From Oleiagrimonas sp963817755 (GTDB taxonomy: Bacteria > Pseudomonadota > Gammaproteobacteria > Xanthomonadales > Rhodanobacteraceae): a DNA stretch of 64,000 nt. The DNA lies in the NCBI GenBank assembly GCA_963817755.1, contig CAWFPB010000001.1:434001-498000 (forward strand), given 5' to 3'. The notes below the pieces were generated by a model that did not search any database, was not told where the DNA came from, and worked only from the letters and a program-made list of their open reading frames with translations. Positions within the stretch are counted from its first letter, which is position 1; every line of letters starts with the position of its first letter. The translations under genes were made by a program, and so were the position numbers. Shown one piece after another: positions 53,529 through 62,599 of this stretch.

Positions 53529-55097
53529 ATGATCGATTCGACCGTCGTCGAACTGTCCCGGTGGCAATTCGCCGCCACCGCGCTCTACCACTTCCTGTTT
53601 GTTCCCCTCACGCTCGGCCTGTCCTTCATCCTGGCCGCGATGGAGACGATCTACGTCACCACCGGCAAGCAAATCTACAAGGAGATGACGCAGTTCTGGG
53701 GCAAGCTGTTCCTGATCAACTTCGCCATCGGCGTGGCCACCGGCCTGACCATGGAGTTCGAGTTCGGCACCAACTGGTCGTTCTACTCCAGCTTCGTGGG
53801 CGACATCTTCGGTGCACCACTGGCCATCGAGGGCCTGATGGCGTTCTTCATGGAGTCGACCTTCGTCGGCATCATGGTGTTCGGCTGGGACCGCCTCAAG
53901 CGCGGCCAGCACCTGGCGGTGACCTACCTGGTGGCGCTGGGGTCGAACCTGTCGGCGCTGTGGATCCTGATCGCCAACAGCTTCATGCAGACCCCGCAGG
54001 GTGCCTCGTTCAACCCGCACACCATGCGCATGGAACTGAGCAGTTTCACCGACCTGATCTTCAGCCACGACGCGCAGGCCAAGTTCGTGCACACCTCGAT
54101 CGCCGGCTACGTGACCGCGGCCATCTTCGTGTGCGGCATCAGTGCCTTCTACCTGCTGCGCAAGCGTCACGTCGAGCTGGCGCGCCGCTCGTTCCGGGTT
54201 GCGGCCATCTTCGGCATCCTGGCCACCCTGGGCGTGATCACGCTGGGTGACGCGCTGGGCTTCGTCGGCGGCCAGGCGCAGCCGACCAAGCTGGCGGCGA
54301 TGGAGGCGCTGTGGAAGACCGAGCAGGCGCCGATGGCCTTCAACGTGGTGGCCTTCCCGTCGCAGAAGGACCAGAAGAACTACGGTGACATCCAGCTTCC
54401 GTATGCGCTGTCCCTGCTGGTCACGCATTCGCTGGACGGCACGGTACCGGGCGTGGACCGGCTCGAGGCGGTGGCGAAAAAACGCATCCGCAACGGCATC
54501 CCGGCCGTGCAGGCGCTGGAAAAACTGTCCGGGAATCCCGACGACCAGGCCGCACTGGCGACCTTCCGCCAGCACCAGGCCGACCTGGGCTATGGCTTCC
54601 TGGTGCAGGGTTTCCAGCATGACCTCTCGAAGGTGACCGAAGCCGATGTCGACAAGGCGGCGCGCGCGACCATCCCGCCCGTGGCGCCGGTGTTCTGGTC
54701 GTTCCGCACCATGGTCGCCGCCGGCTTCGCGATGCTCGGGTTCTTCATCCTCGCGGTGCTGTTCTCGCTGCGCAACGACGTCGAGCGAAGGCGCTGGTTC
54801 CTGAAAATCGCGCCGTGGATGATCCCGGTGCCGTTCATCGCCTGCGAGACCGGCTGGCTGGTGGCCGAGCTGGGGCGCCAGCCGTGGACGGTCTACGGCA
54901 TCCTGCCGACCTGGATGTCGGCCTCCACCCACAGCGTGGCCTACATGGTGTTCTCGCTGGCCGGCTTCGTGCTGATCTACAGCGCCTTCATCGTGGTGGA
55001 GATGTTCCTGATGGTGCGCGCCGTGCGGCGCGGGCCGGACGATCACGGCGGGGGCGGCGACAAGCCCGCCCTGCATGCCCTCGGCGCGGAGGCCTGA
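53529..55097 (+). CDS. cydA: cytochrome bd ubiquinol oxidase subunit I
   Basis: High-affinity quinol oxidase subunit with hemes b558, b595 and d. It has 522 residues, the long-Q-loop class of E. coli. The axial His is in ALYHFLFVPLTLG, quinol-binding segment and Q-loop lie about 240-390, and GRQPWTVYGILPTW (GRQPW motif, about 456-470) is diagnostic. About nine membrane helices are visible. The start at 53529 is chosen for the usual MIDSTVVELSRWQFAATALYH opening, quoted in part. Confidence 0.96.
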   Translation: MIDSTVVELSRWQFAATALYHFLFVPLTLGLSFILAAMETIYVTTGKQIYKEMTQFWGKLFLINFAIGVATGLTMEFEFGTNWSFYSSFVGDIFGAPLAIEGLMAFFMESTFVGIMVFGWDRLKRGQHLAVTYLVALGSNLSALWILIANSFMQTPQGASFNPHTMRMELSSFTDLIFSHDAQAKFVHTSIAGYVTAAIFVCGISAFYLLRKRHVELARRSFRVAAIFGILATLGVITLGDALGFVGGQAQPTKLAAMEALWKTEQAPMAFNVVAFPSQKDQKNYGDIQLPYALSLLVTHSLDGTVPGVDRLEAVAKKRIRNGIPAVQALEKLSGNPDDQAALATFRQHQADLGYGFLVQGFQHDLSKVTEADVDKAARATIPPVAPVFWSFRTMVAAGFAMLGFFILAVLFSLRNDVERRRWFLKIAPWMIPVPFIACETGWLVAELGRQPWTVYGILPTWMSASTHSVAYMVFSLAGFVLIYSAFIVVEMFLMVRAVRRGPDDHGGGGDKPALHALGAEA

Positions 55098-55100
55098 GCG

Positions 55101-56234
55101 ATGGAAATCTATCTGACTCTCAAGGTGGTCTGGTGGCTGCTGCTGGGCGTGCTGCTGATGGGCCTGGCGGTGATGGTCGGCATGGACATGGGCGTGGGCA
55201 CGATCCTGCGCTACGTCGGCCGCAAGGACATCGAGCGCCGCGTGGCGCTGAACATCATCGGCCCGCACTGGGACGGCAACCAGGTCTGGTTCATCCTCGG
55301 CGGCGGCGCGGTGTTCGCGGCCTTCCCGCTGATCTACGCCACCGCCTTCTCGGGCTTCTACGTGGTCATGCTGCTGCTGCTGTGGAGCATGATCGTGCGC
55401 CCGCTGGGCTTCGAGTACCGCAGCAAGATGCCATCGGCGCGCTGGCGCAACGTGTGGGACTGGTCGCTGTTCGCCAGTGGCTTCCTGCCGATGCTGGTGT
55501 TCGGCGCGGCCATCGGCAACATCCTGCAGGGCGTGCCGTTCCACTTCACCTGGAACCTGACCTCGTACTACACCGGCAGCTTCCTGGCCCTGTTCAACCC
55601 GTTCGCGATCCTGTGCGGCGTGCTCTCGGTCGCCATGTCGGTGATGATGGGCGCCCTGACGGTCATGAACGGTGCCGAGGGCGACATGTTCAAGCGCGCG
55701 CAGCGGCTGGTGCTGGTCGCCGCCGGCGTGTCCGTGGCGTTGTTCGCGATCGGCGGGTTCTGGGTGCACGGCATCGACGGTTTCCGGCTGGTCAGCGGCC
55801 CGTCGGGCAATCTCGACCAGACGCCGCTGCAGCAGACGGTGGTGCAGGCTTCCGGCGCGTGGATGGACAACTACGGCGCGCACCCGGTGCTGTGGCTGGT
55901 GCCGTTGCTGGGCTTTGCCGGCATGATCGGTGCAGCGCTGTCGGGCCGGGCCGGGCGCTCGCACCTGGGATGGTGGCTGGGCGCCGTCGGCTGGATCGGC
56001 GTGATCGGCAGCGTGGGTGTATCCATGTTTCCGTTCATGATGCCCTCCAGCAGCGTCCCGTCGCAGAGCCTGACCGCGTGGAACGCCACGTCCAGCCAGC
56101 TCACGCTGACCTGGATGGTGGGCTTTGCCGTGGTCTTCGTGCCCCTGGTGGTCTGGTACACCAGTTGGGCGTTCTACGTGATGCGCGGCAAGGTGCGACC
56201 CGAGCAGGTCGCGGCCGACGAACACGCGTACTGA
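55101..56234 (+). CDS. cydB: cytochrome bd ubiquinol oxidase subunit II
   Basis: Partner of CydA in the oxidase. It has 377 residues and about eight to nine membrane helices. The N-terminal KVVWWLLLGVLLMGLAVMVG, GPHWDGNQVWFILGGGAVFAAFP and FGMDM-equivalent MVGMDMGVGTILRYVGR are the family blocks. It starts three bases after cydA. Confidence 0.96.
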   Translation: MEIYLTLKVVWWLLLGVLLMGLAVMVGMDMGVGTILRYVGRKDIERRVALNIIGPHWDGNQVWFILGGGAVFAAFPLIYATAFSGFYVVMLLLLWSMIVRPLGFEYRSKMPSARWRNVWDWSLFASGFLPMLVFGAAIGNILQGVPFHFTWNLTSYYTGSFLALFNPFAILCGVLSVAMSVMMGALTVMNGAEGDMFKRAQRLVLVAAGVSVALFAIGGFWVHGIDGFRLVSGPSGNLDQTPLQQTVVQASGAWMDNYGAHPVLWLVPLLGFAGMIGAALSGRAGRSHLGWWLGAVGWIGVIGSVGVSMFPFMMPSSSVPSQSLTAWNATSSQLTLTWMVGFAVVFVPLVVWYTSWAFYVMRGKVRPEQVAADEHAY

Positions 56235-56244
56235 GGGGCTGAAC

Positions 56245-56454
56245 ATGATCAATCGCGTCCTGAAATTCGCGCTGCTGATGGCGCTGGCCCTTCTGGTGAT
56301 CTTTCTGGCCATCGTGCTGGGCGATCATGGTCCGTGGTATTTCGCCTGGTTGCTGGGCACGGCCACCATCGTGCTGGTGGCGGCCGCAGGCGGCGCCATG
56401 TTCGACACCCAGCAGGACCAGCTGGCCGAGCGCGGACGCGACGATTCGCGCTGA
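56245..56454 (+). CDS. cydX: CydX-type small subunit with an extra N-terminal helix
   Basis: A 69-residue protein directly after cydB (GAGGGG upstream). Residues about 31-57 (PWYFAWLLGTATIVLVAAAG plus GAMFDTQQ) match CydX/YbgT, which normally begins MWYFAW and has about 35-40 residues. Here the motif is preceded by an additional hydrophobic segment (residues 5-25, VLKFALLMALALLVIFLAIVL). No in-frame start lies at the canonical position, so the extension is genuine if the sequence is right. It probably stabilises the bd oxidase. Confidence 0.82.
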   Translation: MINRVLKFALLMALALLVIFLAIVLGDHGPWYFAWLLGTATIVLVAAAGGAMFDTQQDQLAERGRDDSR

Positions 56455-56481
56455 CCGCGGGTTGTCGATGGAACGTCTCGC

Positions 56482-58215
56482 ATGATGCGGGATGCCGCAG
56501 CCCGCGCCTGGCTGGATGCCTGGACCGGTGAGGTCCGCCGCCCGCTGCGCCGGTCGCTGGCCGCCGCCGCGGCCGGCACCCTGCTGCTGTGCGCCCAGGC
56601 CGGACTGCTGGCCTGGGCCCTGCAGCAGGCCATCTTCACCACAGCGGGTCCACACCGGCTGCTGCCGGCCCTGGCGGCCTATCTGTTGCTTGCAGCGGCT
56701 CGCTTCGTGCTGGCCGTGGTCGGCCGCCGGGCCGGCTTCGAGGCCGGGCAGCAGGTGGTCGCCACCGTGCGCTCGGGAATGCTTGCGCACATGCGTCGCC
56801 TGGGGCCGGTGTGGCTGACCCGTCAATCGAGCGGTGACATGGTTACCCGCGTGGTGGACGGCGTGGACGCGCTGGCGCCCTACTATGCGCGCTACCTGCC
56901 GCAGAAGACTGCGGCGGTGCTGCTGCCGGCCGTGGTGCTGGCCACGGTCCTGCCGGTCGACTGGGTCGCGGGCGTGGTGCTTGCGGTCACCGCGCCGCTG
57001 GTGCCGTTGTTCATGGTGCTGCTCGGTGACGCCGCCGAACGCGCCAGCCAGCGTCGCTGGACCGTGCTGACACGCCTCGGCGCACAGTTTTTCGACAGCC
57101 TGCAGGGCCTGGTCACGCTACGCCTGTTCGGCGCCGGTCGCGCCCGGCGGGATCGCCTGGAGGAGGTCGGCGAGGCCTACCGTCGCGAAACCATGGGCGT
57201 GTTGCGCATGGCGTTCCTGTCCTCGCTGGTGCTTGAATTCTTTGCCACCGTCAGCATCGCCGTGGTGGCTGTCCTGGTCGGGTTCCGCCTGATGTGGGGC
57301 GATGTGGACTTCCTGCACGGCATGTACGCGCTGCTGCTGGCGCCGGAATTCTTCCTGCCGCTGCGCGCGCTGGGCGCCCTGCGCCACGCGCGCATGGATG
57401 CGCTTTCGGTGGCCGGGGACATCGGCACCCTGCTGGCGCAGGAGCCGCCTGAGGCACCGGCCGCCAGCCGGCGCAGCATACGGGGGCCGGTCGCGATCGG
57501 ACTTCGTGACGTAGCCTTCGAGTACGACACCGGCCGGGCCGCGCTGCGCGGCGTCACGCTTGAGGTTCCGGCGGGTACCCGCACCAGCCTGGTCGGTGCC
57601 AGCGGTTCGGGCAAGAGCACCCTGCTGATGATGCTGCTCGGCTACCTGCAGCCGCAACGGGGCCAAGTGTCGGTCAACGGCGTGGACCTGGCCGAACTGG
57701 ACCCGCAGGCCTGGCGGCGGCAGATCGCCTGGGTGCCGCAGCGGCCGCACCTGTTCGCCGGATCCTTGCGCGAGAACGTGCTTCTGGCCTGTCCCCAGGC
57801 GGATGCGGCGGCCCTGCACCGGGTCGCCGCGGCGACCGGCCTGGATGCCGTGGTGGCGGCGCTGCCCGCGGGCTGGGACACGCCGGTCGGCGAGCACGGA
57901 TACGGTCTGTCCGGCGGACAGGCGCAACGGGTGGCGCTGGCGCGCGCCCTGCTGCGCGATGCGCCGTTGCTGCTGATGGACGAACCGACCCAGCATCTGG
58001 ATGCCGACAGTGCCGGACACGTGACGCGCGCGCTGGCCGAGCTGATGCGGGGCCGCACGGTGGTGCAGGTGGCGCACCGCCTGGCCACGGCGAGCGCGGC
58101 CGACCGGGTGGTGGTGCTGGAGGCGGGGCGCGTGGTGGAGTCCGGTTCGCCCGTGGAACTGGCGACGGCGGGCGGCGCCTTCCAGCGCCTGTTGACCGCG
58201 GAGGGCGGGGCATGA
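56482..58215 (+). CDS. cydD: heterodimeric ABC exporter CydDC, CydD subunit
   Basis: Exports glutathione and cysteine to the periplasm and is needed to assemble cytochrome bd. It has 577 residues: six-helix ABC membrane domain (about 20-300), then the ATPase with Walker A GASGSGKSTLL (about 371-381), LSGGQAQRVALARAL signature and LLLMDEPTQHLD. It lies 27 bases after cydX. The order cydABX-cydDC in one run points to one transcript. Confidence 0.93.
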   Translation: MMRDAAARAWLDAWTGEVRRPLRRSLAAAAAGTLLLCAQAGLLAWALQQAIFTTAGPHRLLPALAAYLLLAAARFVLAVVGRRAGFEAGQQVVATVRSGMLAHMRRLGPVWLTRQSSGDMVTRVVDGVDALAPYYARYLPQKTAAVLLPAVVLATVLPVDWVAGVVLAVTAPLVPLFMVLLGDAAERASQRRWTVLTRLGAQFFDSLQGLVTLRLFGAGRARRDRLEEVGEAYRRETMGVLRMAFLSSLVLEFFATVSIAVVAVLVGFRLMWGDVDFLHGMYALLLAPEFFLPLRALGALRHARMDALSVAGDIGTLLAQEPPEAPAASRRSIRGPVAIGLRDVAFEYDTGRAALRGVTLEVPAGTRTSLVGASGSGKSTLLMMLLGYLQPQRGQVSVNGVDLAELDPQAWRRQIAWVPQRPHLFAGSLRENVLLACPQADAAALHRVAAATGLDAVVAALPAGWDTPVGEHGYGLSGGQAQRVALARALLRDAPLLLMDEPTQHLDADSAGHVTRALAELMRGRTVVQVAHRLATASAADRVVVLEAGRVVESGSPVELATAGGAFQRLLTAEGGA

Positions 58216-59909
58216 CTGCGCCGGACAAGGGCCTGGGGCGGCTGTGGCGCGTGCTGCGCCGCTACCGGGGCTGGATGGCACTGGGCGCGCTGCTGTCCCT
58301 GATCGGCGTGCTGGCCGGCATCGGACTACTGGCCGTGGCCGGGCACTTCATCGCCGCCATGGCGCTGGCCGGCGCGGCGGGTGCCACGTTGAACTATTTC
58401 ACGCCGGCCGCGTTGATCCGCCTGTTCGCCATCGTGCGCACCGGCGGCCGCTACCTGGAACGCCTGTTGACCCACGAGGCCACGTTCCGTGCCCTGGCCG
58501 GGTTGCGCCTGTGGCTGTTCGACCGCCTGCTGCCGCTGGCGCCCGCGCGCACCGGATTCCTGGCCAACGCCGACCTGTTCTCGCGCCTGCGGGCCGACAT
58601 CGACCGGCTCGAGCACGCGTTCCTGGGCGTGGGCGTGCCGGTCGCCGTGGCACTGGTCACGGTGCCTCTGGTGCTGGTGGTGCAGGGCGCCTGGCTGTGG
58701 CCGCTGGCGCTGCTGACCGGTCTCCTGATGCTCGGGGTTGCGGTGTTGCTTCCGTGGTGGCTGGTGCACCGCGGTTCCGGGCCGTCCGAGGCCGTGGTCG
58801 AGGGCGAAGCCGAACTTCGCGCCGCGGTGGACGACCTGGTGCGCGGGGCGCCGGAGCTGGTGCTGTACGAGGCGTTCGAGCCGCGACAGGCCCGCGTCGA
58901 GGCCTGTACGCGCAGCCAGCGCACGCATCGCGGTACGCTGGACCGATTGCAAGGCCGGGGCGGGGCGCTGGTGCCGCTGGCGGCCCAGGCGATGGCCGCG
59001 GCCAGCCTGCTGCTGGCCCTGCTGGCCCATCGAGCCCAGCGCCTGGGTGGTGCCGATATCGCCATGCTGACCCTGCTGGCGCTGGCGCTGTTCGAAGTGG
59101 TCGCGGCGTTGCCCGAGGCGCTGACGCAGCTGGGGGCGGCGCGCCAGTCCGCCCGGCGCGTGTTTGCGCTGGCGGACATGAAGCCGGCCGTGGCCGAGCC
59201 TGAGCGGCCGTGTCCGCCGCCACGCCATGCCGACCTGGAGATCCGAGGGTTGCGGGCGCGCCACCACGGGATGCATGCCTGGGTGCTCGACGGGCTCGAT
59301 CTTGCGCTTCCTGTGGGCGCCCGGGTGGCGATCACCGGCGCTTCCGGTTGCGGCAAGAGCACCCTGGTGCAGGTGCTCACGCGGCTGTTGCCCTACGAGG
59401 AAGGCCACATCCTGCTCGACAATCGCCCGGTCGAATGCCATGCCGGCGACGACGTGCGCGCCCTGATGTCGGTGGTCGAACAGCGCACGCACATCTTCAA
59501 CGCGACCCTGCGCGACAACCTGCGCGTCGCTTCGGCCGATGCCGACGAGCCGGCCATGCGCGAGGCCCTGCGCGGCGCCCAGTTGCTGCCGTTCGTCGAG
59601 CAGTTGCCGGACGGTCTCGATACCTGGCTCGGCGAGTCCGGCGTCAATCTTTCCGGCGGCGAGGCGCGGCGCGTGGCGATCGCGCGCGCGTTGCTGGCCG
59701 ACCGGCCGATCCTGCTGCTGGACGAGCCCACCGAGGGCCTGGATGCGGCCACCGCGCAGGCCATGCTCGGCGCACTGGAGACCCTGACGCGGGGGCGCAC
59801 CGTGTTGCTCATCAGCCATCGCCTGGGCGGACTCTCGCACCTGGTCGAGCGCGTGCTGCACATGGAGCATGGGCGCCTGCGACCTGCCGGGATGTCGTCC
59901 GGGGCCTGA
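58212..59909 (+). CDS. cydC: heterodimeric ABC exporter CydDC, CydC subunit
   Basis: Second half of the CydDC transporter. It has 565 residues with an N-terminal six-helix domain. The ATPase has Walker A GASGCGKSTLV, signature NLSGGEARRVAIARAL and ILLLDEPTEGLD. ATGA overlap with cydD implies coupled synthesis. Last gene of the cyd block. Confidence 0.93.
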   Translation: MTAPDKGLGRLWRVLRRYRGWMALGALLSLIGVLAGIGLLAVAGHFIAAMALAGAAGATLNYFTPAALIRLFAIVRTGGRYLERLLTHEATFRALAGLRLWLFDRLLPLAPARTGFLANADLFSRLRADIDRLEHAFLGVGVPVAVALVTVPLVLVVQGAWLWPLALLTGLLMLGVAVLLPWWLVHRGSGPSEAVVEGEAELRAAVDDLVRGAPELVLYEAFEPRQARVEACTRSQRTHRGTLDRLQGRGGALVPLAAQAMAAASLLLALLAHRAQRLGGADIAMLTLLALALFEVVAALPEALTQLGAARQSARRVFALADMKPAVAEPERPCPPPRHADLEIRGLRARHHGMHAWVLDGLDLALPVGARVAITGASGCGKSTLVQVLTRLLPYEEGHILLDNRPVECHAGDDVRALMSVVEQRTHIFNATLRDNLRVASADADEPAMREALRGAQLLPFVEQLPDGLDTWLGESGVNLSGGEARRVAIARALLADRPILLLDEPTEGLDAATAQAMLGALETLTRGRTVLLISHRLGGLSHLVERVLHMEHGRLRPAGMSSGA

Positions 59910-59962
59910 ACATTCCCGAACCTCCGGGTCGGCCGGGCAGGCGACCATTTGCGACGTTCCGG

Positions 59963-59976
59963 TTGATGCATGTCAA
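59963..59976. promoter_or_regulatory. FNR/ANR-like box upstream of the P-type ATPase
   Basis: TTGATGCATGTCAA (59963-59976) differs from the cydA box in one central base. It lies 143 bases before the ATPase start in the 209-base gap after cydC. Confidence 0.6.
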
Positions 59977-60118
59977 CGTGTAGCGGCCGCTCCGCGGCCA
60001 TGCTGTCGTTCAGTCGAGGGAGGCTTTGTACTTGATTTGCATGTCCCGCACCCTTCGTTGCCATGTCGCGCCAGGTTACGCCGGGTCGCGGTTTGGCGGA
60101 TGCCGCTGAGGTCGTCGC

Positions 60119-62587
60119 GTGCGCCATCACGTTCCCGCCGATCGCTGGCCGAAGTCGCTCGATCCCTTGCGGGGCCTGGACGGCGGCGAGGTCCAGGCGC
60201 AACGCGCGCGATTCGGTCGCAACGACATGTTCCCCTCGCACCGTGCCGGCTGGCGCGAGGTGCTGCTCGACAGCGCGCGCGATCCGATGCTGTGGTTCCT
60301 GCTCGGTACCTCGTTGCTGTTCGCCGTACTGGGGCATCGCACCGAGGCGCTGGTACTGGGCCTGGCACTGTTGCCGATCCTGGGCATGGATGCGTTCCTG
60401 CACCGTCGCACGCGCGCCAGCGTGGAGGGCCTGGCCAGCCGGCTGGCCAGGCACGCTCAGGTGATGCGCGACGGACAATGGGTCCGGGTCGCCGCCGAGG
60501 ATCTGGTGCCAGGCGACCTGGTCCGGATCGACACCTCCGGATACCTGCCCGCGGACGGCGTGATCGTCGCCGGCGAGAATCTTCAGCTCGACGAGTCTGC
60601 GCTGAGCGGCGAGTCGTTGCCGTGCCGCAAGCAGCCCTGGACCGGTGCGTCGCCGGCCGGGGGCGAGGTCGAGGACCTTTTCTGGAGCGCCGCCGGCACC
60701 CGGTTGCTGACCGGGACCATGCAGTTGCGCGTGGTCGATACCGGCGCGCGCACGATGTATGGCGGCATCGTGCGCCTGGCGCGCGTCGGTTCCCGTCAGC
60801 GTACGCCGCTGCAGCGCGCGTTGGCCTCGCTGGTGACGGCGCTGGTGGCTGTTGCGGCCCTGATGTGCGTGGCGCTGGCGCTGGCACGCTGGTATCAGGG
60901 CCATGGCTTGCTGGATGCCCTGGTCAGCGCACTGACCCTGGCGGTCGCGGCGTTGCCGGAGGAATTCCCGGTGGTGCTGACCACGTTCCTGGGGGTGGGC
61001 GTGTGGCGGCTGGCTCGGCGGCACGCGCTGGTGCAGCGGGCAGTCGCGGTGGAGAACATCGGCCGTGTCAGCGCGATCTGTACCGACAAGACCGGTACGC
61101 TCACCGAGGGACGGTTGCGCCTGCATGCGTTGCAGCCCGCGGCGGATCTGGATGAGGCGATGCTGCTGGCCATCGCCGCCCGCGCCAGCCGTGAAGAAAG
61201 CGCCGACCCGATGGATCGGGCCATCCTCGAGCGGGCCGGTGACGATCCCGGCGGTCAACGCGTGGCGACGTTTCCATTCACCGAGAAGACGCGCCGCGAG
61301 GTGGCCGTGTTCGAGCGCGGCAACGGTCGTTTCGATGTGCTGGCCAAGGGCGCGCCCGAAACCGTGATCGCCATGTGCGACCTGGACCAGGAGGCGCGTG
61401 CCCGTTGGTCCGGTCTCGCCGACACCTGGGCTGCCACCGGTCACAAGGTCATCGCCTGCGCTCGTCGCGAATTGGATGCCTGGCCCGGCGGCGAGCCGGA
61501 TCGCGGATACGCCTTCGCAGGGCTGCTGGGGTTTGCCGATCCGCTGCGCGAGGGCGTGGCTGAAGCCGTCGCCGAAACCCGCGAGGCCGGCATCCGCGTG
61601 CTGATGATTACCGGCGACCATCCGTTCACCGCGCGCGCGATCGCCGCGGAGGCGGGCCTGGGCGGCAACGACCCGCACGTGCGCCTGGGCGATGAGCTGA
61701 TCCGGGCGCTACGCACCGATGGTGTCGCCGCGCTCCGGGGCGTGGATGCGGTGGCGCGGTGCCTTCCCGAGCACAAGCTGGAGATCGTGCACGCCCTGCA
61801 GGCGGAAGGGGAGGTGGTGGCGGTGACCGGCGACGGTGTCAACGACGTGCCGGCCCTGCAGGCCGCCGATATCGGGATCGCCATGGGCCGGCGCGGTACG
61901 CGCACGGCCTCGGAGGTGGCGCCGGTAGTGCTGCTGGACGACAACTTCGGCACCCTGGTCGATGCCATCGCCGAAGGCCGGCAGCTGTTCGGCAACCTGA
62001 AGCTGAGTTTCGCCTACCTGCTGATGATCCATATGCCGCTGGTCCTGACGGCAGCGTTCGTTCCCTGGCTGGGCCTGCCGCTGCTGTACCTGCCGATCCA
62101 CGTGGTGTGGCTGGAGCTGATCATCCATCCCACCGCATTGCTGGCGTTCCAGCAACTGCCCGAGCGCGCACGGCTGGGTCGGGTGCGGCGAAGCCGGCGA
62201 CTTCGTTTCTTCGATGCCCGCGAGTGGCTCGTGGTGGTCGGTTGCGGGTTGGTGCTGACCGTGCTGGTCGGTGCCGGCTACGCCTACAGCCTGGGACCGG
62301 GCGGTCACGCCGTGCATGCCCGCAGCATGGCGCTGCTCGTCCTGGTGGTGGCCAGTGCAGGGGTGACCGTGGCACTGGGTCGCCTGCGCACGCTGGCCTC
62401 GCGCCTGGTGCCGCTGGCGGCGCTGGGTTCGGCCGTGCTGCTGTTGACGGTCCCGGCGCTGGCGGCGGCGCTGCAGTTGCAGACATTGCACGCCGACGAC
62501 TGGGGGCTGGCCGTCCTCGCCGGTGGCGCGATCGGTACCGCGGCCGCGCTGTTCCATCGCGGGAATGGCGCGGGACGCGCGGTGTGA
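60119..62587 (+). CDS. cation-translocating P-type ATPase (PEEFP group)
   Basis: An 822-residue pump from a GTG at 60119 with GAGG upstream. The actuator domain has LDESALSGESLPC (TGES-like SGES, about 160-172). The phosphorylation site is ICTDKTGTLTEGR (Asp about 320), with the MITGDHPFTARAIA and VAVTGDGVNDVPALQAADIG hinge motifs. Membrane helix 4 carries AALPEEFPVVLTTF in place of the PEGLP of Ca2+ pumps or the CPx of heavy-metal pumps, and no N-terminal metal-binding domain is present. The ion cannot be named from this. The FNR-like box and cyd neighbours suggest use at low oxygen. Confidence 0.82.
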   Translation: MRHHVPADRWPKSLDPLRGLDGGEVQAQRARFGRNDMFPSHRAGWREVLLDSARDPMLWFLLGTSLLFAVLGHRTEALVLGLALLPILGMDAFLHRRTRASVEGLASRLARHAQVMRDGQWVRVAAEDLVPGDLVRIDTSGYLPADGVIVAGENLQLDESALSGESLPCRKQPWTGASPAGGEVEDLFWSAAGTRLLTGTMQLRVVDTGARTMYGGIVRLARVGSRQRTPLQRALASLVTALVAVAALMCVALALARWYQGHGLLDALVSALTLAVAALPEEFPVVLTTFLGVGVWRLARRHALVQRAVAVENIGRVSAICTDKTGTLTEGRLRLHALQPAADLDEAMLLAIAARASREESADPMDRAILERAGDDPGGQRVATFPFTEKTRREVAVFERGNGRFDVLAKGAPETVIAMCDLDQEARARWSGLADTWAATGHKVIACARRELDAWPGGEPDRGYAFAGLLGFADPLREGVAEAVAETREAGIRVLMITGDHPFTARAIAAEAGLGGNDPHVRLGDELIRALRTDGVAALRGVDAVARCLPEHKLEIVHALQAEGEVVAVTGDGVNDVPALQAADIGIAMGRRGTRTASEVAPVVLLDDNFGTLVDAIAEGRQLFGNLKLSFAYLLMIHMPLVLTAAFVPWLGLPLLYLPIHVVWLELIIHPTALLAFQQLPERARLGRVRRSRRLRFFDAREWLVVVGCGLVLTVLVGAGYAYSLGPGGHAVHARSMALLVLVVASAGVTVALGRLRTLASRLVPLAALGSAVLLLTVPALAAALQLQTLHADDWGLAVLAGGAIGTAAALFHRGNGAGRAV

Positions 62588-62599
62588 TACGCCGCCGCT

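Noticed and set aside
53418..56312. Minus-strand open frame of 964 codons opposite cydA and cydB
   Set aside because: Composition is His/Arg/Gln-rich without motifs; the plus strand encodes unmistakable CydA and CydB.
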